Positions 43,326 to 55,206 of a stretch of DNA of 64,000 nucleotides are shown piece by piece. Each line of letters starts with the position of its first letter. The stretch's first letter is position 1. The DNA comes from Saururus chinensis (Eukaryota; Streptophyta; Magnoliopsida; Piperales; Saururaceae), in contig CP141148.1 in NCBI GenBank assembly GCA_035235625.1, positions 19,841,057-19,905,056 on the forward strand. Reading direction: 5' to 3'. The notes beneath the pieces were generated by a model. It did not search any database. It was not told where the DNA came from and saw nothing but the letters and a program-made list of their open reading frames with translations. The translations under genes were made by a program, and so were the position numbers.

Positions 43326-45509
43326 TGTTATATCTAAACTATTTATTTATTAAATTGAGCCAAAGTTTAGGATTATATTACTTACAAGTGTATAAGTAGA
43401 TGTAGTTTTGCAAGGTTGAATCTACAAAGATTACCTTTGTGTGACTATCACAATGATTATAAAATAAGATGAGTAAAGAAAGATTAAGAGAGAAAGAGTA
43501 AAAGAGTATTAAGGTAATATAGAGTTAAAAAATCAATAAGATAAAATACTAAGGCATTAAGGATCATTATAATATCTAGTGATATTCTTCATGTGTCATG
43601 TTATCTCAATTAGAATTAAATGAAAATTCTATCTAACCAGAAGATATAAACATTAAAAGTAAAAATAAAGATAAGAAATACTTTGGATAAATGAATGATA
43701 AAAATAATTATTTCTTCAAGAGTTCTATGTATCAAAACCACAAAAGATCAAGAAAGATAGCCTTTAAACATCTTATGCGTCAAGATCATAAAGAAATAAG
43801 AAGATAAAAAATATTATATAAACATCATTTCAAATAACAAATACTTACTCAAACTATTGATGAAACACAATTAGAACTCTATTATATTATTACAAATCAC
43901 CTCTAGCCTTAGCTAGAGAGCTTAGAAAACTATTATAATAAAACTAAAAATTAAAAGTACAAAAGAAGAGAAGAAAAATGAGAGAAGAGAACTCCGAAGA
44001 AGAGAAGATGATGTCTCTCCCACATCTATCCTCTGTTTGTAAGAGTAGAAGAGGTTACTTCAACCGGGAATCCCTTGATTGCATCCTGATTGATTTTTTG
44101 ATTGGTTACTTTTTTGGCCATGATTAGATTTTAAATCAATCAAATAAATCAATAATTTATTTAAAAAATAAGTATCATTTAGTCTTCCTTTAGTTATCTA
44201 ATCAGCCTTATTATCTTTCCTTATGTGTATCAATCACAACTAGTGAAAATATCCTCTATGTGTTGACTCGGGTTAATTAACTAGCTGTTCATTTGTATGT
44301 CAGATTTGACTCATATATTTTCAAAATTATGACTTGCTTCATAAAATAGTAATTGTAGCTACGAAAGTCATAGTTCTAATGCCACTAGAATCATATCAAT
44401 CCAAATTACACATATAAATATATGACTGAAATACTAAGACTATGTCAATCTATCCAAATCAGCTTTTTCCCGAATTTAGTTCTTTTAATGCAAATCTAAA
44501 ATCCAACGCATCCACAAGGTTGTGCTCGACCATTCCATGTATGTTTAGACCATCAGGAGTCTATTCTTGACCTTCAAATAGATCTAGGTAGTTGAGCTTC
44601 ACTTCCTCTTCCACTTGGATCTTTTCAAAGCCCATTTGGACATGTAAACACAACAGAGGTCTAAGTCACTTATTCAAAATATAAATGTCCCAAATAAGTA
44701 GTGAATGAACACAAAATAGGATTGTAATTCAAGATTTCAAGAATTCAAAATATAAATGTCTCACATCTATCCCTCTATTTGTAGGAGTAGAAGAGGTTAC
44801 TTCAAAGGGGAATCTCTTGATTGCATCTTGATTGATTTTTTGATTGGTTACTTTTTTTGCTATGATTAGATTTTAAATCAATCAAATAAATCAATAATTT
44901 ATTTAGAAAATAAGTATCATTTAGTCTTCCTTTAGTTATCCAATTAGCCTCATTATCTTTCCTTATGTGTACACAACTAGTGAAAAGATCCTCTGTGTGT
45001 TGACTCGAGTTAATTAACTAATTGTTTATTTGCATGTCAGATTTGACTCATATATCTTCAAAATTATGAATTGCTTCCTAAAATAGTAATTGTAGTCACG
45101 AAAGTCATAGTTCTAATGCCACTAGAATCATATCAATCCAAATTACACATAGAAATATATGACTAAAATACTAAGACTGTGTCAATCTATCTAAATCAGC
45201 TTTTTCCTGAATTTGGTTCTCTTAATGCAAATCTAAAATCCAATGCGTCCACAAGGTTGTGTTCGACCATTCCATGCATGTTTAGACCATTAGAAGTCCA
45301 TTATTGACCTTTAAATAGCTTTAGGTAGTTGGGCTTCACTTCCTCTTCCACTTGAATCTTATCAAAGCCTATTTGGACATGTAAACACAACAGAGGTCCA
45401 AGTCACTTATTCAAAATGTAAATGTCCCAAATAAGTAATGAATTAACACAAAATAGGATTGTAATTCAAGATTTCAAAGAATCTAATTGAACATTATTTC
45501 AGTGCATCA
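43326..45509. mobile_element. Solo LTR of a second family, with internal tandem duplication
   Basis: Begins TGTTATATCTAAACT and ends TTCAGTGCATCA, with perfect ACCAT duplications (43321-43325 and 45510-45514). It is 2184 bp, of which ~740 bp is a tandem duplicate. No retrotransposon genes, primer-binding site or polypurine tract adjoin it. It sits exactly at the join between the transposase and PMD parts of the MULE gene. Relatives occur at 53106-53421 (5' end only) and 60218-61370 (3' part). Confidence 0.87.
44020..45490. repeat. ~740-bp tandem duplication inside the second-family solo LTR
   Basis: The block starting CACATCTATCCTCTGTTTGT at ~44020 recurs from ~44762 (CACATCTATCCCTCTATTTG) and both copies run to the ATTGTAATTCAAGATTTCAA segment. 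The copies differ by scattered substitutions. The related fragment at 60218-61370 has one copy only, so the duplication is specific to this insertion. Confidence 0.9.
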
Positions 45510-46143
45510 ACCATTCACTAGATCATACTCCAACTTTTAGTAGGTACTGAAATTCACATCTTGTACTGCCTTGAGGTACATTAACAATAATTTATATGAT
45601 TTAACCCAATCCCCATAAATGACTTTAATGGCCATATTCCTTGTCGCCCATGTTTTTTTATAAGAAATGTCAATGTGGAATCTATCCTTCATTCTTTGAA
45701 TGATATCACCTGGTGTAAGAGTTAATTCAGCTTGGTTGGCAGGCATTATGACCTTGGAAACAAATGATTCACTACATTGCCTATGATCAGTGCTAAGTTA
45801 GCCATTCCTACAAGTGTGGTCACCTCCGTATGTCTTCAATTTAAAGTACCCTACACCCTTCTTCATTGATCTATGAACTCTCTAAGGATAAGCACTATCA
45901 ATGAATTTAACTGTATAATCTGACATATTGGCATGTGGAACCTTGTATTGGATATGATTCTTAATTGAAAACTCCGTCAAGGTTATGATAAATGCCTCTC
46001 TATCCTCATAGATGCACCCAACATATAACTCTTCTTCGTTTTCTTGCTCCATATCCATACCTCAAATAACTGCCTCATCTATTGATCATTTGTGATATGT
46101 GCATACATCAGCTCCTCCTCATCATAGTACAATGGCTCATCAT
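45510..46143 (-). pseudogene. MULE transposase, N-terminal DNA-binding/MuDR region
   Basis: The minus strand reads AFIITLTEFSIKNHIQYKV, GVGYFKLKTYGGDHTC, LSTDHRQCSESFVS, LTPGDIIQRMKDRFHIDISY, KKTWATRNMAIKVIYGDW and YKLLLMYLKAV. This is the usual order of MULE transposases (MuDR N-terminal domain, zinc-type GGDHTC, then the IxxD/YxKAWRxxE and YxLLPxYL blocks). Four stops lie within it. The DDE catalytic core that should follow is absent: this segment is joined directly, across the solo LTR, to the PMD exons. Confidence 0.85.
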
Positions 46144-49100
46144 TGTCACAACCCGGGCACCGCCCGACCTGAGTTGAACCCAGTCCAAGGGCTGGTCAAA
46201 CGCGCGAGGCGACAGAATTAAAAGCAATTAATGGATAGCGGAAGACTTATCCCCTCCTATGGGCGGTTTAACTAGAGGAGTAACGCACTACTTTGAGTAA
46301 GAGTAATAAGGATAAAGAGGATAAAATAAACTATCATAACATCCTCACACATAACCAGCATCAATCTTTGGAGCCCACACATGGCTCAAAGTCTAAAAAT
46401 GTCAGAAGCATCTAACAACAACAAGTAGACGCTAGTAAAATACATAATCCACCATATGGAGTTCTCAAGATCTAAAAAGATGAAAATCAAAAAGTAAAAC
46501 GCCATCAGGAATGACAAAAACTAATCCCATAGTAGTCATATCGTCCCTCGTATAATATATCCTGTGTGCCTGCGGGTCATGCTGTGTAACCGCAAAATAA
46601 AACACAAAACGGGGTGAATACGAAACTTAGTAATGGTTTGAATACATAGACAATAATCAGAAAAACATAGTGGCATGGCAATATAGCAATTCAGATCCAT
46701 AATTATCATGATATACCATTTTCTGATCATTCCCTTGCTAAACCCCTATTTATCCATAAACATAAGAGCTAGCATGTATATGACCCACACATGGAAGTCA
46801 GGGCATAAATGATCAAGTTATAACCTAAGATCCATCCTGCATAGGTAATAGTTCACATCTAATCAAATCAAGCATGATAACACCATAAACCGCATGAGAA
46901 GTGTCTTTCACACACACTTTCTGATCATGCGACCATATCACATAAACTTGCATAATAGTGTCTCATTTACACGATTTCATATTATGCATTCATATCACAT
47001 AAACTTGCATAATAGTTTCTTAATCACATGATTCAGATTGTACATTCTTATCACATCCTCATTCACCCTGCACGAAAAATGTGTCAAGCACATGATACAC
47101 AATCATGCATAATAACTCCTATTTACATGTGTCAAATTGTCCCTACACAATCCGTGCAATCTTGTGCATAATATTTATAATACACATGCATCATCACAAA
47201 TGGTGAATGCCTCCATCAAGGAGTAAATACAAGCATTGCCACACAGGTGGGACATAGTAAAGGCCACAAATGTGTGACAAAGTTCGATTTCCACACAAGA
47301 AATATAAAAGGTCGGGGTAGTCAGCCCTAAGTCTGCTCACCCAGGACGATCCAGGCCAAGGATGTCTGATTCTCACATAGAGAACCTAGAGTAGGTGTGT
47401 TCACCCAGGGACATCTCCTGCGGTGGGGGAGAGCCGAATTCCCACATAGGGAACCCTAGAACATGTAGTAGCTGGTGTACGAAGACATACCACTCTGGAT
47501 TCTCAGAGTCCAGATAACAATCTCAATAATCTCATCCATAAGACAAGTACACAACTCGTCCCCACATAACTCAATTTGACTTAACTCAACCCGGGGAGTA
47601 TACATGTTCTACACAGGAACGCAAATAGAAATCATGTCCTTTCAGACCAACCAAGTTCCAATTAAGCCACCGATCGATTAATCCAGCACACAATCTCACA
47701 TTATTTCATACAATCGATCAATTTTGGCAAATATCGGTAAAATCTCATTCATGAAGTTCGTTCCATGATGCATGCCATCATGATACATCCATAAGAAAAA
47801 TCTACATGAATTCCAACACATGGAATATGCTCCCATCAGTCCCCACATGCATCATAATTGAATCATAGTTAACTACGATTTCATAATAGATTCCCCACAC
47901 GTGTGTGTTCATGTATATTCTAAACGCATAACCAATGTTTTGACATAAGCTCATAAGGTAATACACATATGCTTGAACACATTCAAATCACGGTTACCAA
48001 CTAAAATCAAGGGTGAAATCTACCATAAACCTTAAATTCATTCATGTAAAATCGAATGCTCAACTCCTCCAAGCATGATTATTCTACACATGAAGCCATA
48101 ACATGATAACATCATTTACCCACAATCCATTCTCATTATAAGAGACACATCTTATTATTTACCATGTAATGTCCCTGCTAGAAACATGCTCTAATCATAT
48201 GAATTTCATCATCCATAGATTCAAGGTAATTCAATGTTAGCATGTATAACTATCAACATATAATACCATATAACAAATACTTAAGCATACTTCATAAGTC
48301 TCCATCATCAATTCCACAACCTTCCAATAGCGTAATTCCAACATAAAACACTTCCCATAACCATTAGAATCATCAAATGGAGTAAAAATACGGAAGTGAG
48401 CATTAAAATAAAAAATGGCAAAACTATTGCATAGCCGATTAGTCGGCCCTCCAGGCCATTCAAATGACCCGATCGAGCGATCAATTGGCCTGATCGATCG
48501 CCAACAAACAGTTCGAGACTTTTTCTTCCTTTCGAAATTCAAAACTGAAACACCATTAAAAAACCTTAAAACCTTCATCCCAAGCCTCATACACCATCAA
48601 AACTTAATCAAATATTTCAGAAAGCTAATTTAACCTATTCCAAGGTAAAACCCTAATAAATAAAGACAAGAAATTAACATTTCATAATTCTACCATTAAA
48701 GCCCAAATCAAGCAAAGCCATTCAAGTACAACCATAAAAATCGGGATTTTTACCACAAGGCTGAGATGTGAAAACCCATTACCTCTCCACTTGATTTGAG
48801 TTAGATTAATCCTTCAATTACCTCTGAAACCTTCCAAAAGTATGATTTTTATATTAATACACATCCAAACTCTATTTAACCTTGAAAATCATAAAGCAAA
48901 CCTTAGATCTAGAGCTTTGGAAGCATAAAATTGAAATTTTGAAGGTTAGGGTTTGAAATAGAGGAGTAAAAGAGTGATTAAATGGTTTGAAATTAGATTG
49001 AATCAATAGCAGAAGATAGATTAAAAGAGGATTAGGAAAAACCCCAATGATTAAGTATGGATTAGGGTAAAACAAACCTCTAATCACTTCCTCTTTGGTC

Positions 49101-49601
49101 ATAATTGGGGATTAGGCTCCAAACACCCTTGCACAGCTTATTCCCAATTTGGAAATGGCTCAACGCCTTTCCTTTTATTGAAATAAATGGGGTAAACCTA
49201 ACTAACCTTTGGGGTATAAATAGGATCTTTAACTAAAAGTAGGTATTTTGGCCATTTAAGCCCTAATTAAGACCGGAAAAATTCTAAATTTTTTTGTAAT
49301 GACTTGCTTTGATGTCTGGGATGTTTTGGACCAAAAACCCTAAAATCACCAATGGGGCCCACAGGGGGGTCCCGCCAAACCATAATTTGTGGAAATTTTG
49401 AAAAAAATCCCAAAAAATCAAAATTGACCCAATTTCACTTAAAACTCAGAAATATGAAGTTGATATTGATTAAAACATTTAGAAACTGCATTTATTTTTG
49501 AAAATCACCGAAATTGATTATAAAAGATTTAAACCACTTAATAATGATTTAAATAATAAAAGAAATTAAATGTAAACCAGTTTAAGACAAGAGTCCTTAC
49601 A
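46144..49601 (-). mobile_element. Solo LTR, long-LTR family, divergent copy E, inside the MULE transposase
   Basis: Begins TGTCACAACCCGGGC and ends GAGTCCTTACA, with perfect ATCAT duplications (46139-46143 and 49602-49606). At 3458 bp it aligns along its length with copies A-C (AACCCGGGGAGT, CATCTCCTGCGG, AGACAAGTACACAACTCGTC, GGGGCCCACAGGGG). It is clearly diverged: the minisatellite is barely repetitive and the TATA block is altered (TTCCTTTTATTG near 49167-49178). It represents another subfamily. Confidence 0.92.
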
Positions 49602-50601
49602 ATCATCATCCACATTCATGTCATTTGCGGTAATTGCATTGTCTACCGCTTCATCCCCCTTGCCGTCAACCATCTGTTGAGCACTTTCTTCACCTTTGAC
49701 ACCTTCGTTCATACTATACTCCTCTTCACTTGTTTCACCAATATTATCTTCACCTCTATTGGCCTCATTTATATCAACGTCATCATCATGGACATGGGCT
49801 CCCCTACACATAAATAGCACACATGTATTGAATTTCATATTACCTAAATACTTGCTTAAAAACTAAAAGTGTTAGATTCATTTATAAATATATATTTGAC
49901 CTTGGATTGGATGGTCCAACATCAGTATGTCTAATACATGTGTAGGGGTAATAAATGCCCATCGAGCTTCGAGTTCCAAACCATGCATCGCCTTGTGACA
50001 TTCTAATGCTAAATGTCTCATGTGCTTGCGATGTGTACCTTACATATTACACATGAAAATTCATAATTCAATATCCTAATTTTCACTAACAATTATAAGA
50101 TTCACATCTTGAGAAACCTTACCTCCAATTAGGTCCACTTTCATCATCAATAGGTGTAGACGGCCTATGATGTTCGTTTGATGCTATTGTCATGAACAAG
50201 TTTTCCTCTTCATTATCATCCACTAGGATTTGCATGTGCCTTCCACTACTCACATTTATTTGAGAGCTTTTGTGTGAGCTCCAATGTGAACTCCTACTTA
50301 CATTACGCCCTTCACTAGGCACTCAGACCTCTTTTTCAAGAAATAGCTTGAATAAAAATACGTGAGACGAATGGTGAAACATTTGTCTAAATGAAACCTC
50401 ATTATCTACATGTAGTAGTCCTGATCTCGATCCAAATATAGAAAGGTGACACTTTATAATAATTTTCCATCTCCTTCGATCCTACCCAAGTTTGCTAGCC
50501 ACTTGCATCTCAAGTTCATCATAAGTAGAAGGTTTCTTGATAAATAATCCCTCTGTTACCCCTTCATGGTGAAGCATAAAACTAACCATTTCTCTTGGCA
50601 T
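49602..50601 (-). pseudogene. MULE transposase, extreme N-terminus and acidic linker
   Basis: A plausible ATG at 50601-50599 starts MPREMVSFMLHHEGVTEG and STYDELEMQVASKLG, then a stop. The next readable parts are a Ser/His-rich segment (50119-50322) ending at an exon-type donor (NWR then GTAAGGTTT) and an acidic segment (49566-49838: VDINEANRGEDNIGE, EGVKGEESAQQ). The acidic segment reaches the LTR insertion site and its frame resumes beyond it near 46143 (EPLYYDEEELMY). The layout matches MuDR-type transposases, whose N-terminal part is followed by an acidic spacer. Confidence 0.65.
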
Positions 50602-51744
50602 CTCTATTCACTTAATTTATAACCAATAAATAACAAAAATGGTACATTAAACAATTATTCAAAATAACTATTAATGAAATATGTGATTAATCTATTACTC
50701 AAACTTAACCAAGAAATTCCACTAAAACAACAAAAATTGGACCAATTTTTTTCATCAAAATTTGTACCTCCTAATGTAAAGTCATTGTAGCACAATTTCA
50801 TAGCACAATTCCATTGCACAATTCCACTCCCTTAACATACGAACTTAAAAAACCAAGAAAACAAAATCACACACCATAGTACAATTCCAATAGAAATAAT
50901 CAAAATATGATTGAATGAAAAATAGCACGGAGAAAGATTCAATTACCCCTAAGACTACATAGAAAATACAACATGGAAAAATATAGCTTACACTATTTTA
51001 ATTCATCCACATCCACTATGAAATCGGAAAACATCTATATTTAGAAACTGTCTAAGCAACAAACTAAACAACTTCAAACCCATTAGAAAAAAAAACAAAT
51101 CAAAACAAGTCCGAGGATGAATGAACAACTTAGGAAAAGATAGGGCAAACTTGAAGGAGGTTGCTGGCATATTTTCGTTATCGTTGTTGGCCACTGTTGG
51201 CCTCAGCTTCTCGACCTGTTGGCACAGGTGGATAGATGCAATCGGCAGCAAGGATTGGGACTGGGGGAGGGGAGAAGGGTGAGAAGAGCTTCTTCCCTAA
51301 AATTGCGGCGGACTGCAAATCTGGGCGAGGCTTGGTGGCAAATGGTGGAACTAGATGGCGAAAAGATGGGGCACCAAGTGGAAGAAATGAAGAACGATTG
51401 GGAGGGGGAGGGGAACTGGTGAGAAGGAGTGCACGAATTTCATCCTTCTTAAGGACAAAATCGGTTTAAAGTTGATTTTGTCCTTGAGAAGGACGAAATC
51501 CACTTAAACCCAGACCACTTTAATCGAAAAGCCAAAAAATAGATGAAATCAACTTAAAGCTAATTTCAGAAGGATAAATTTTTTTTTTTTTTAAAAAGCC
51601 ATGTAGGCGTCAGCACTTGGATGCCTACATGGTCAAAATGAACACCATTTTGGGAATTATTTTCCTCTCTTTGCTATTTTGGTAATTATTTTTTTAATAT
51701 TATTTATATAATTTTCTCCTTTATCAAACACTTATATAGACCCC
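50602..51744. other. Presumed MULE 5' region; no further gene recognised
   Basis: Holds a GC-richer, purine-rich patch (51236-51420). It also holds a hairpin of TTTCATCCTTCTTAAGGACA against TGTCCTTGAGAAGGACGAAA-like sequence (51437-51492), and an inverted repeat CCATGTAGGCGTCAGC against the 51623-51634 CCTACATGG. Frames here are short and overlapping. The inverted-repeat candidate of the MULE lies at 51686-51712. Confidence 0.5.
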
Positions 51745-52094
51745 ATGTCTATATAGTATTTTAAACTTTTAAAGTAGGCCATTCCTACATAAGTATGTTT
51801 CTTGATGCTCAAATTGATACGAGGAGACTGATCAATTGAAAAATAATAAAATCTTTAATTCTAAAACAGTGTGTTGGAGCCGAAATTAATAAAATCACCT
51901 CACAAGGTGATTCTAGTGAAAACATGCTGGAATCAACCTTTAAGATGAATTTTTAATTTCGCCCAACCATGATTCTATTAATTCCTTGCAAAATTAAAAT
52001 GGAATATGACCCAAATTCAAAACCCAAACACCCTTGAATTCTAAACAATTTTACTTTTGTTTCTAAAAATTTCTACACCCAAACAACCCCTAAC
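51745..52094. mobile_element. Tourist-like MITE, second copy (left end missing)
   Basis: The interior aligns in the same orientation with 30395-30620. The right end CACCCAAACAACCCC at ~52078-52090 is followed by TAA, the duplication expected for PIF/Harbinger-type elements. The right end is the inverted match of the left end of the copy at 30126. Confidence 0.68.
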
Positions 52095-52131
52095 ATTGGT
52101 CACCTAGCATGAAATTTTTTTTAGGGGTGTT

Positions 52132-52690
52132 AACTAGCCAAATATAGTCAAGCTTTAGACTATTCGGGCTTGAGCATGAAACTTCAGTTTTGAGTTTGCT
52201 TCAAGATCGAGTTGAGTCGAGTTTTTGTATGTTGTAATCATTACTTGGTTTTGTAATATATGGCATAAAGGTATTTAGAGAAAAATCACTAATACATACA
52301 GGGTAAACAAAAGATCTAATGTGTTAGAATTAGAAAACTAAATGAACTAGTTTTAGTTAATTTTGACCATTAATATAATATGGAGGGAATTAAGTTTTAT
52401 AAAGAATGGTTCTACATAAAACAAAAAGTATGAGATAATTGTAAATAAACAAATGAATACTATATATTGGATGGAAGGAGTTGAAACTTACAAGACATGA
52501 AATCTATATGTCACGTGTAATATATGCATGTATATATTTGAAAAATTAAATAATGTCAATTTAAGCTTTTATCAAGCTTCAAACCTAGCCTAGCTTGACA
52601 TAGGTATGTTTGAGCTTGGCTTGACCAGCTTTGAGTTTGAGCTCAAAAGCGAGCCGAGTTGATATTTTGAGCTTACTTTAACACCCCAAA
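52132..52690. mobile_element. hAT-like non-autonomous element
   Basis: TAGGGGTGTTAA at the left is mirrored by TTTAACACCCCAA at the right. The subterminal DNA is packed with GAGCTTG, GAGTTGAGTCGAG and GAGCTC words typical of hAT MITEs. The flanks are T- and A-rich, so an 8-bp duplication cannot be confirmed. A related fragment (GTGGTGTTAAAGAGCC, GAGCTTGGCTCAA) lies at about 52866-53060. Confidence 0.6.
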
Positions 52691-53105
52691 ATTTTAACCA
52701 CTCAAAACATGACCAATTAGCATGGTATAACTATGCGCCTAGTGTCTCACACATGATGCTAATAGGTCATTTGGTGAGTGGTGAAATACAACGCCAATAT
52801 GGTGTATAACACATGCCTAAAATTATCTCCCTAACATGGTACTTAGGATGTTTGAGTAGGGTAAGTAGTGGTGTTAAAGAGCCAAGATGAGTCATGTAGT
52901 GGGCTTGCTTGACTTGGACTATTTAAGCTTGGCTCAAAGATCAAGTAGGCTAAAATCTTCCTGCTTGAACTCGACTTGAATTAGAAATCCAGAGCTTGGC
53001 TCAATCTTAAACAAAAAGTGAATTATAGCCCAAGCTCGAATTAAGCTTGAACAAAAAAAAGAGTAAAATATATCTTGAACAAGTATTACAACTATACCTT
53101 GTACT

Positions 53106-53421
53106 TGTTATATTTAGACTAACACATCCAAATATAGAATAAGGGTCTAGGGTTTTACTTACATGCAAGTGCAAAGTGGATATAGTCTTTGAAGGTCAAA
53201 TCTATAAGGATTGACCTTTATATTACTATGATAGTGGTTACAAAGTAGAAAGATTAAAGAAAAATTTGAGAGAGAGAGATAAAGAGTATTAAGACAATAA
53301 AAGTATTATGAAATCAATAAGATAAAACACTAAGGCATTGAAGCTCATTGTAATATCTAATGGTATTCTTCACATGTCATATTATCTTAGTTAGAATAGA
53401 ATGATAATTCTATCTACTAGC
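53106..53421. mobile_element. 5' fragment of the second-family LTR
   Basis: Starts TGTTATATTTAGACT and aligns with 43326-43634 (GATAAAACACTAAGGCATT, ATTCTTCACATGTCAT) before breaking off at CTATCTACTA. The matching downstream part occurs only at 60218. Confidence 0.75.
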
Positions 53422-53571
53422 CCCAGATGACAGTGCCAACATTGGATGGCTCATAGGCTTAGAGAGGGGATGCACACTCAGCATGGCAATCTAGGCTCAT
53501 TCTTTGACTATGGACTTCATACTTTTGCACATCATAGCCCAGTACAACATATGGAGACTTGAAAAGATAGA

Positions 53572-53941
53572 GTGGATCAGACGATAACCCAAATCTTGTA
53601 TTTATTGTTCGAGATTGACATTGAGCTCGATCTACCCTCAATTAACTTTGGTACGATGATGACATTTATTCATGGCCACACCCATGAGAGGTTGGTGTAT
53701 CTATACATCCTATCTAGGATTTTCTTGTCTGAAACAGAGGGTAATCAGAATTGACCCTATGATGACCGGCTTAGGTCTAATTAACATGGTGGTTGAACAT
53801 CGGATGAGGTCACACACTTGGGGTAGGGTGCAAAATCCACAGAATGGCCAAGAGATGCCTGATGCTGCTGCCAAGGAGCAGAGTTCTAGTCAGAGGAGGA
53901 AATTAGATGATGATGATGATGAAATTTTTATATATGTCTAA
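53572..53941 (+). pseudogene. Possible retrotransposon-type coding remnant
   Basis: Two frames read LPSINFGTMMTFIHGH and LVYLYILSRIF, then after a frameshift GLGLINMVVEHRMRSHTW and a polar tail with DDDDDEIF. The LP...I...M...LPY..LLSRIF-like pattern resembles a domain found in proteins of plant LTR elements. The resemblance is weak and no motif is decisive. Confidence 0.3.
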
Positions 53942-53999
53942 TCGACTTAGTATATCACTAGATTTCTCCTAACCCTAGAGTTCAACAAGTAAGAAATTA

Positions 54000-55206
54000 A
54001 TAGTTCTAGGTTTCTAGCCTCTATAGGCAAGAATTTGTCTTGAAGTAGAAACAACAAAACCTAATGACTAAGCGCATTCATGATCAACCTAATCATCAAT
54101 CAAACCACAATCAAGCAAACACATAATTTTTATGTGAAAAACCCAAACTAGGGTAAAAATCACAACAACCTCTCAATGGGTAAATCAATGCACTAGCAAG
54201 TAAGACCTTACATTGACACAAACAAACCATCAACCTCTTATAAAGGCTCTAACATAAACTCTTATTTACATATATCTCTTCTTTTTTTGTTGGCCTTCAA
54301 GTATTTTCCTCCTCAATTCTTGAAACTTTTTCCCCTCTTTGCTTTGTCTTGGTCTGTTCTAGCCTATACAAAGAAGCTCCTTTTGTTTATGACTTTAACC
54401 TTGAATCTTCAACCCTTCATTGAACTTGACTAACTCTCCTTTCAGGTTTTTATGTGTGAAAAACTCTCTTTTTAGTTGTGTATCACTCAATAATCACCAT
54501 TAACATGAACTTTGAAGCACAATGATGATCTCTTGTGGAAAACTATAGACGAAGGATTTCTCTTCTTTTCTCTCTCAAATTCTAGGTTTTCTCTATCCAA
54601 TTTTGTGTTTATCTAGCCCTTATATGGTCCATTAAGTTAGTTTATAAATTAATACTTTAATTAGGAATGGATTCCTTTTTGAAATGGATTAAACTAGGTA
54701 AGTTACATCAATAGCAATCAATTAGGGCAAACAATGATCAATCATTAACTATTCTATTAAAGGTAAATCTTTTCACTCAATCCATCTAATCACTATGGGC
54801 AATTGATCAAAAAACTCTCAGCTAAATTTTAAGCAGTTTGATTTGTGTTGATCAATCGATTACTCTAGTACATTATGCAGTGATCAATCAATGCATAGTA
54901 AATTTTCACATTTTACCCGAATTCAATCTTAAACTTCCATAAACACTTATTTCACCCTCTTCCTAAATTAAACTAAGTGAATTGTGTATGTGAGTGTGTG
55001 CGAATTAACCTTTTACCTTTGACACTTGGCTTAGTCTTAAATCTTGTTAAATAAGAATATGTTTGTTCTTATTTTTCAAGTCAATTAATTCCAAATTTGA
55101 CTCAACCACAACTAAATCTAGTTAGATTCCTATGACTAAAACATACATAAAGTTTAGACACTATTTTGATCATCAAAATTACATATGCCTCATATATTCT
55201 TTCAGA
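54000..55206 (-). mobile_element. Copia-type LTR remnant, minus orientation
   Basis: Read on the minus strand from 55206 it follows the LTR at 55808: AAACTTTATGTA, CTAGATT, AATTCACTTAGTTTA, then GATCAATCGATT-type words and GTAAGGTCTTACTTGCTAGTG. The two are thus inverted relative to each other, unlike the direct LTRs of an intact element. The inner limit near 53980 is uncertain. Confidence 0.55.

Larger units (their letters stand above)
36870..51725 (-). mobile_element. Mutator-like element (MULE) with plant mobile domain, split by later insertions
   Basis: Outer limits are inferred. AAAGAAAAATTATATAAATAATATT near 36872-36896 matches the reverse complement of 51686-51712 over ~35 bp, on opposite sides of the transposase/PMD gene, as terminal inverted repeats would. 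Subtracting four solo LTRs (about 3.6, 2.2, 3.5 and 0.85 kb) leaves ~4.8 kb, a normal MULE size. The repeat is AT-rich, and the 9-bp duplication of a MULE was not found, so the ends are provisional. Confidence 0.55.
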
